DNA of 64,000 bases from JAGGVT01 sp965369605. GTDB lineage: Bacteria; JAJVIF01; JAGGVT01. Below the pieces are notes generated by a model that was not told the DNA's origin, searched no databases, and saw nothing but the letters and a program-made list of their open reading frames with translations. Shown here in pieces: positions 60,674 through 64,000 of this stretch. The stretch spans positions 1-64,000 of the forward strand of contig CBDURE010000001.1 of assembly GCA_965369605.1 (NCBI GenBank). The letters run 5' to 3'. Position 1 is the stretch's first letter; the number at the start of each line of letters is the position of its first letter. Position numbers and translations under genes: made by a program.

Positions 60674-61426
60674 ATGCACAACCTATCCGGGAAAATAATA
60701 CTCGAACTTAAAGATGTCGATTACACTCATCCGAGCAGTTCCGATGCCAGCAGCGAACCTGCGTTGAGAAAAATCAATTTCAAAATCCGCGAGGGCGATT
60801 CAGTATCGGTCATAGGCCCATCTGGATGCGGCAAGTCCACTCTCCTTCGGCTTTTAAACAGAATGGCTGACCCTGATAATGGCCAGATTTTCTATAATGA
60901 AAAACCATTGAAAGAACATGACGTTCTCAAACTTCGACGTGAGATTCTTCTTGTTCCTCAGGAAATATTTATCGCGCCGGGTACACTCGCTGACAATCTG
61001 AGAATTGTTAAACGCGATGAGGAAATAACCGACGATGAATTGCATCGTGTTCTGAATTCAGTAGGACTGGGCGGCAAGTCGCTGCAACTGGATTCAACAA
61101 GCATGTCAGTCGGCGAGAAACACCGCCTTGCACTCGCGCGGGCGTTTTTACTGAAACCGAAAATTCTCCTTCTGGATGAACCGGCGGCATCGCTCGACCT
61201 TCCAGCCGCGCGGGGAATAATAGATACAATCAGCGGTTTGCATGAAAAATTCAATAATACTGTTGTCATGGTAACTCACCGATTCAGGCTCGCTAGACGG
61301 ATTGGCGGGTCTGTTGTGATGATTGATGATGGCCGTATCGTGGAAATAGCGGAATCACGGGATTTCTTTCGCAATCCTCAATCGCCACAGGCGCGAAGTT
61401 TCATCGAGGATGCGGGTGAGGATTAA
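60674..61426 (+). CDS. ABC transporter ATP-binding protein (FetA/YbbL-like)
   Basis: The 250-residue ATPase has Walker A GPSGCGKST (48-56), a Q-loop (VPQEIF), the signature MSVGEKHRLALARA, Walker B ILLLDEPAASLD and switch His (VTHRF). The frame is open from 60611, but those codons lie in a REP-like sequence (GAGCGAACGAAGCGAGTCG), so I choose the ATG at 60674. It lies ten bases upstream of the permease gene. Together they form a FetAB-type transporter, known in E. coli for iron export and oxidative-stress tolerance. Direction and substrate here are inferred. Confidence 0.88.
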   Translation: MHNLSGKIILELKDVDYTHPSSSDASSEPALRKINFKIREGDSVSVIGPSGCGKSTLLRLLNRMADPDNGQIFYNEKPLKEHDVLKLRREILLVPQEIFIAPGTLADNLRIVKRDEEITDDELHRVLNSVGLGGKSLQLDSTSMSVGEKHRLALARAFLLKPKILLLDEPAASLDLPAARGIIDTISGLHEKFNNTVVMVTHRFRLARRIGGSVVMIDDGRIVEIAESRDFFRNPQSPQARSFIEDAGED

Positions 61427-61435
61427 AAATAACAA

Positions 61436-62224
61436 ATGGAAAACATACAGCAACTGACATATTTTGACCTCATCTGGGCGTTTGTCCTGATTCTCATTAT
61501 CGGAATCATCAGCGTTTGGGAGAGTTTGAAATTCGAACGCGATCTCGCAATCGGCGTTGTCAGAACTGTTTTGCAGCTGACCCTGATGGGTTACTTCCTG
61601 AAATATATATTCAAACTGAATAATTTCTGGATAATTCTTCTTATTATGATAGTGATGCTGATAATCGCATCACACACCGCGCAGGGACGCCTTAGGAACA
61701 AAAAAGTCCACGGATCTCAATGGCTAATCGGGCTTTCACTTGGTGTTGGCGCGACAATCACAACGATTTTCGCAATAGTGCTGACAGTCAATGCTGAGCC
61801 GTGGTGGAATCCGCAGTATCTTCTTCCGCTGTTCGGAATGATTCTCGGAAACGGCATGAACAGCGTCGCGCTTTCCGGTGAACGCCTTCAGGCTGAATTG
61901 AATCACAGGCGGATTGAGATTGAAACTCTTCTAGCGCTTGGATACTCCGCGCATGAGGCATCGAAACATGTGCGCCGTGATGCTGTCCGCGCGGGGCTTA
62001 TTCCCTCTATCAACATGATGATGGTCGTTGGAATTGTTGTCCTTCCCGGATTGATGAGCGGACAGATAATCAGCGGTATTGATCCGACTCTCGCGGTGAA
62101 ATATCAGATTATGGTTACTTTCATGATTGCGGGAAGCCGCGGAATCGCCAGCTGGCTTCTGATTCGACTTATGCTGTCACGCTATTTCACCCCCTCACAC
62201 CAGTTAAAATACTGGATGCTTTAA
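61436..62224 (+). CDS. fetB: FetB-type (UPF0014) ABC permease
   Basis: The 262-residue membrane protein has about seven helices. Family features are LKFERDLAIGVVRTVLQLTLMGYFL near the N-terminus, LPLFGMILGNGMNSVALSGERL in the middle, and the cytoplasmic loop ETLLALGYSAHEASKHVRRDAVRAG. GIVVLPGLMSGQIISGIDP is followed by KYQIMVTFMIAGSRG. These identify the FetB/UPF0014 family, the membrane partner of the ATPase encoded just upstream. It is probably an iron-related exporter. Confidence 0.92.
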   Translation: MENIQQLTYFDLIWAFVLILIIGIISVWESLKFERDLAIGVVRTVLQLTLMGYFLKYIFKLNNFWIILLIMIVMLIIASHTAQGRLRNKKVHGSQWLIGLSLGVGATITTIFAIVLTVNAEPWWNPQYLLPLFGMILGNGMNSVALSGERLQAELNHRRIEIETLLALGYSAHEASKHVRRDAVRAGLIPSINMMMVVGIVVLPGLMSGQIISGIDPTLAVKYQIMVTFMIAGSRGIASWLLIRLMLSRYFTPSHQLKYWML

Positions 62225-62326
62225 ATCGTATTAACCCTTTTTCACCCGTATTTCATGACATTAATAGACAGGAAAAGAGATTTCTTGTCTTTAAATACTA
62301 TACGCAATATTACGGAGGGTCATACA

Positions 62327-64000
62327 ATGTCCTCAAATATTAGAATTGCTTTGCTTTTGATTATTCTATTTGTCATTATCGCGACAGTTGTTGCTAATTG
62401 TAGTGGAGGTTCCGGTGTTGCTCCCAATCTGCCGGGCGACACACCACCACCAACCGAGGGTAGCGATGATTATTATGAGCCATCCGATAATTTGAAAGAT
62501 GTTGATAACCTGTCCATGAACCTGTCCGGTGTGGATGACAATACTTACACATTCGACTATTCAGGCGCGTCGCCTGATATCAACATCGGTGACATCCTTT
62601 CAGGTTCTGCTAATGGCGGTTATTTGCGGGAAGTTACAGATGTCGTTGACACGGGAACTCAATTGGTTATCTCGACGTTACAGGCGTCCATTGATGACGC
62701 AATTGGCAGTGCCCAGATGTCCGCACAGATTGATTACTCTGAACGAACGAATCAAACATATTTCAGAACACCGGGATGTGAACCCACTCCACCGTCGGGA
62801 TATGTTGTTGGCCTTGACGGCATCATCATCTACCAGGATGATGAGGTTACAGTCAAAATTCATGATGGCGAAGTTGTTTTCAATCCATCAGTCAACATCG
62901 AAATGAACTATGACATTTTCCAGGGCCTGACATTCTTCAAAGCGACAGCGGTCGGTGATTTGAACTTTGATTATGACATGAAAGTTTATGGAACCGGCGA
63001 TTTCGATGTCAACGCCGAGAAACTCGTTCACACATCCGATCCTGTTCTTTTCCAGATCGGACCTGTATGGGGAACGGTTGAAGTTGATTTCTTCGCGGGC
63101 GTCGATTTCGATGGCTGCGTTGAAGACTGGCTCATTTCCGGCATTGACACTGATTTGTGTGTTGAAGTCGGTACAAAATATGAAAATGACGAGTGGACAC
63201 CGATCTCTGAGGTGAATCATAATTTCAGTCCGGGAACGATTCTGGGAACCGCTGATGGTGAAGTTTCTTTCCGGGGATATATACGGCCTGAAGCGCGAGT
63301 TCTTTTCGCGGGAATTGAGGGGCCTTCATTTAACTGTGACTCGATATTCGAAATGGGTGGCACAGGTGAACTGGTTTCGCCTTGTTTGGTTTACGATTTA
63401 TACGGCGGCCTGCGAGCGGAAGCGACTGTTCTTGTCGAGATGATATCTGATGAAATGCTGCCGTGCACAATTGAACTGCTAAACATTAGCGAACACGTAG
63501 CTGAAGGTTCCGTTGGACAGTGCGGTGAAACCGGTGAACTGATTGTAAGCGAAATTTCCGGCTCGGATGTTATTAACAACGGAGGATTCGCGCAGTACAC
63601 GGTCAACGCAAGCGGCGATACGGGAATCACGTATTCATGGCTGTGCATTCCTGAATCGGGCGGTGTGTTTTCTACTCCGAATGCCTACAGCTCACAATTC
63701 ACGGCAACGGAAGTTACGTCCGACACCAATGTCGTGATAAAGGTAATTGTCAAATCCGACACTTGCACAGAAGGTGTGCTAAAAACTCTCGACGTGCTTG
63801 TTGCATACTCAGATTGCCCATACGCTGTCTCGAATATTAAGGGCGCGGACTATCTGTATGAAATGCAGTCAGGATTCTATTCGGTTACAGTCCAGCCGTA
63901 CTCAATCCAGGGATTATCTTTCAGATGGACATGCGCACCGCCAGCTGCGGGTTATTTCCTTAGCAACGACAGTGAGTTGATTGAATTCTTCGCGAATCCG
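62327..64000 (+). CDS. lipoprotein-like protein, partial (runs off the right edge)
   Basis: The frame is open from the ATG at 62327 to the last base (558 codons with no stop), with GGAGGG eight bases upstream. It has an export signal (residues 1-24) and a Cys25 in VANCSGG, which is a weak lipobox. Residues about 60-400 form a beta-rich region with GSAQMSAQIDYSERTNQ, ATAVGDLNFDYDMKVYGTGDF and GTVEVDFFAGVDFDG. Residues about 410-558 look like two PKD/Ig-like domains (GFAQYTVNASGDTGITYSWLC; SVTVQPYSIQGLSFRWTC). The function is unknown. Further propellers or repeats may follow outside the window. Confidence 0.8.
   Translation, partial: MSSNIRIALLLIILFVIIATVVANCSGGSGVAPNLPGDTPPPTEGSDDYYEPSDNLKDVDNLSMNLSGVDDNTYTFDYSGASPDINIGDILSGSANGGYLREVTDVVDTGTQLVISTLQASIDDAIGSAQMSAQIDYSERTNQTYFRTPGCEPTPPSGYVVGLDGIIIYQDDEVTVKIHDGEVVFNPSVNIEMNYDIFQGLTFFKATAVGDLNFDYDMKVYGTGDFDVNAEKLVHTSDPVLFQIGPVWGTVEVDFFAGVDFDGCVEDWLISGIDTDLCVEVGTKYENDEWTPISEVNHNFSPGTILGTADGEVSFRGYIRPEARVLFAGIEGPSFNCDSIFEMGGTGELVSPCLVYDLYGGLRAEATVLVEMISDEMLPCTIELLNISEHVAEGSVGQCGETGELIVSEISGSDVINNGGFAQYTVNASGDTGITYSWLCIPESGGVFSTPNAYSSQFTATEVTSDTNVVIKVIVKSDTCTEGVLKTLDVLVAYSDCPYAVSNIKGADYLYEMQSGFYSVTVQPYSIQGLSFRWTCAPPAAGYFLSNDSELIEFFANP

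Noticed and set aside
1..64000. tRNA, rRNA, riboswitch or phage structural genes
   Set aside because: I looked for T-loop consensus, conserved rRNA segments and capsid or tail proteins and saw none outside coding sequence; a covariance-model search would be needed for a firm negative.

Overview
The window is a 64 kb stretch of a bacterial chromosome with moderate, slightly AT-leaning composition. It has no rRNA, tRNA, CRISPR array or intact insertion sequence that I could find. Many signal peptides with lipoboxes, a futalosine-type menaquinone locus and many large secreted beta-propeller lipoproteins point to a diderm, probably uncultured lineage. I cannot name the phylum from sequence alone.

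Layout. 0-10 kb: two small exported proteins on the minus strand, then a tandem array of three long paralogous lipoproteins (1798-10069). They share an N-terminal module but end in different beta-propellers. 10.1-13.7 kb: a block bounded by a 17-bp near-identical direct repeat. It holds a 5'-truncated RHS gene with a cysteine-rich AT-rich tip, an AT-rich lipoprotein, and a short ORF carrying the trigger-factor ribosome-binding signature. 13.8-23.7 kb: a retropepsin-like protease with a PDZ domain, a methyltransferase with no canonical start codon, exported proteins, a PKD/Asp-box lipoprotein and two GT2 glycosyltransferases. 23.7-32.8 kb: a repeat-rich accessory region with a membrane TPR protein, a decayed REP-associated transposase, a second lipoprotein family, and a compact cluster that looks like a toxin-antitoxin or defence locus (nucleotidyltransferase-like protein, HTH-ImmA/IrrE regulator-protease, 'beta family' protein, and a convergent PD-(D/E)XK-type sce7726 protein). 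32.8-41 kb: two glutamate dehydrogenase family proteins, one of which lacks the catalytic lysine, on either side of a lipoprotein and a large DUF4062-STAND-TPR protein. 41-44 kb: a fourth member of the first lipoprotein family.

44.6-54.7 kb is housekeeping-like. A UbiD-type decarboxylase, MenG/UbiE methyltransferase, UbiX-type flavin prenyltransferase and UbiA-type prenyltransferase lie in a run with a VOC protein and a small membrane protein. MqnE (aminofutalosine synthase) and a probable aminodeoxyfutalosine deaminase follow. Together these cover an early step and the late steps of futalosine menaquinone synthesis; mqnA, mqnC and mqnD are not in the window. 54.9-62.2 kb: a PAS histidine kinase, AroB (which feeds chorismate to the same pathway) and an RDD protein on the minus strand; then SpoIIM-like, enoyl-CoA hydratase and a FetAB-type ABC transporter on the plus strand. 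A partial lipoprotein runs off the right edge.

Intergenic spaces are full of inverted-repeat and REP-like elements. Several genes (mqnE, the RDD gene, the SpoIIM-like gene) have a -10 box within about ten bases of the start codon and no Shine-Dalgarno, which suggests leaderless transcripts. All functional statements rest on motif and family recognition by eye; no database search was run.
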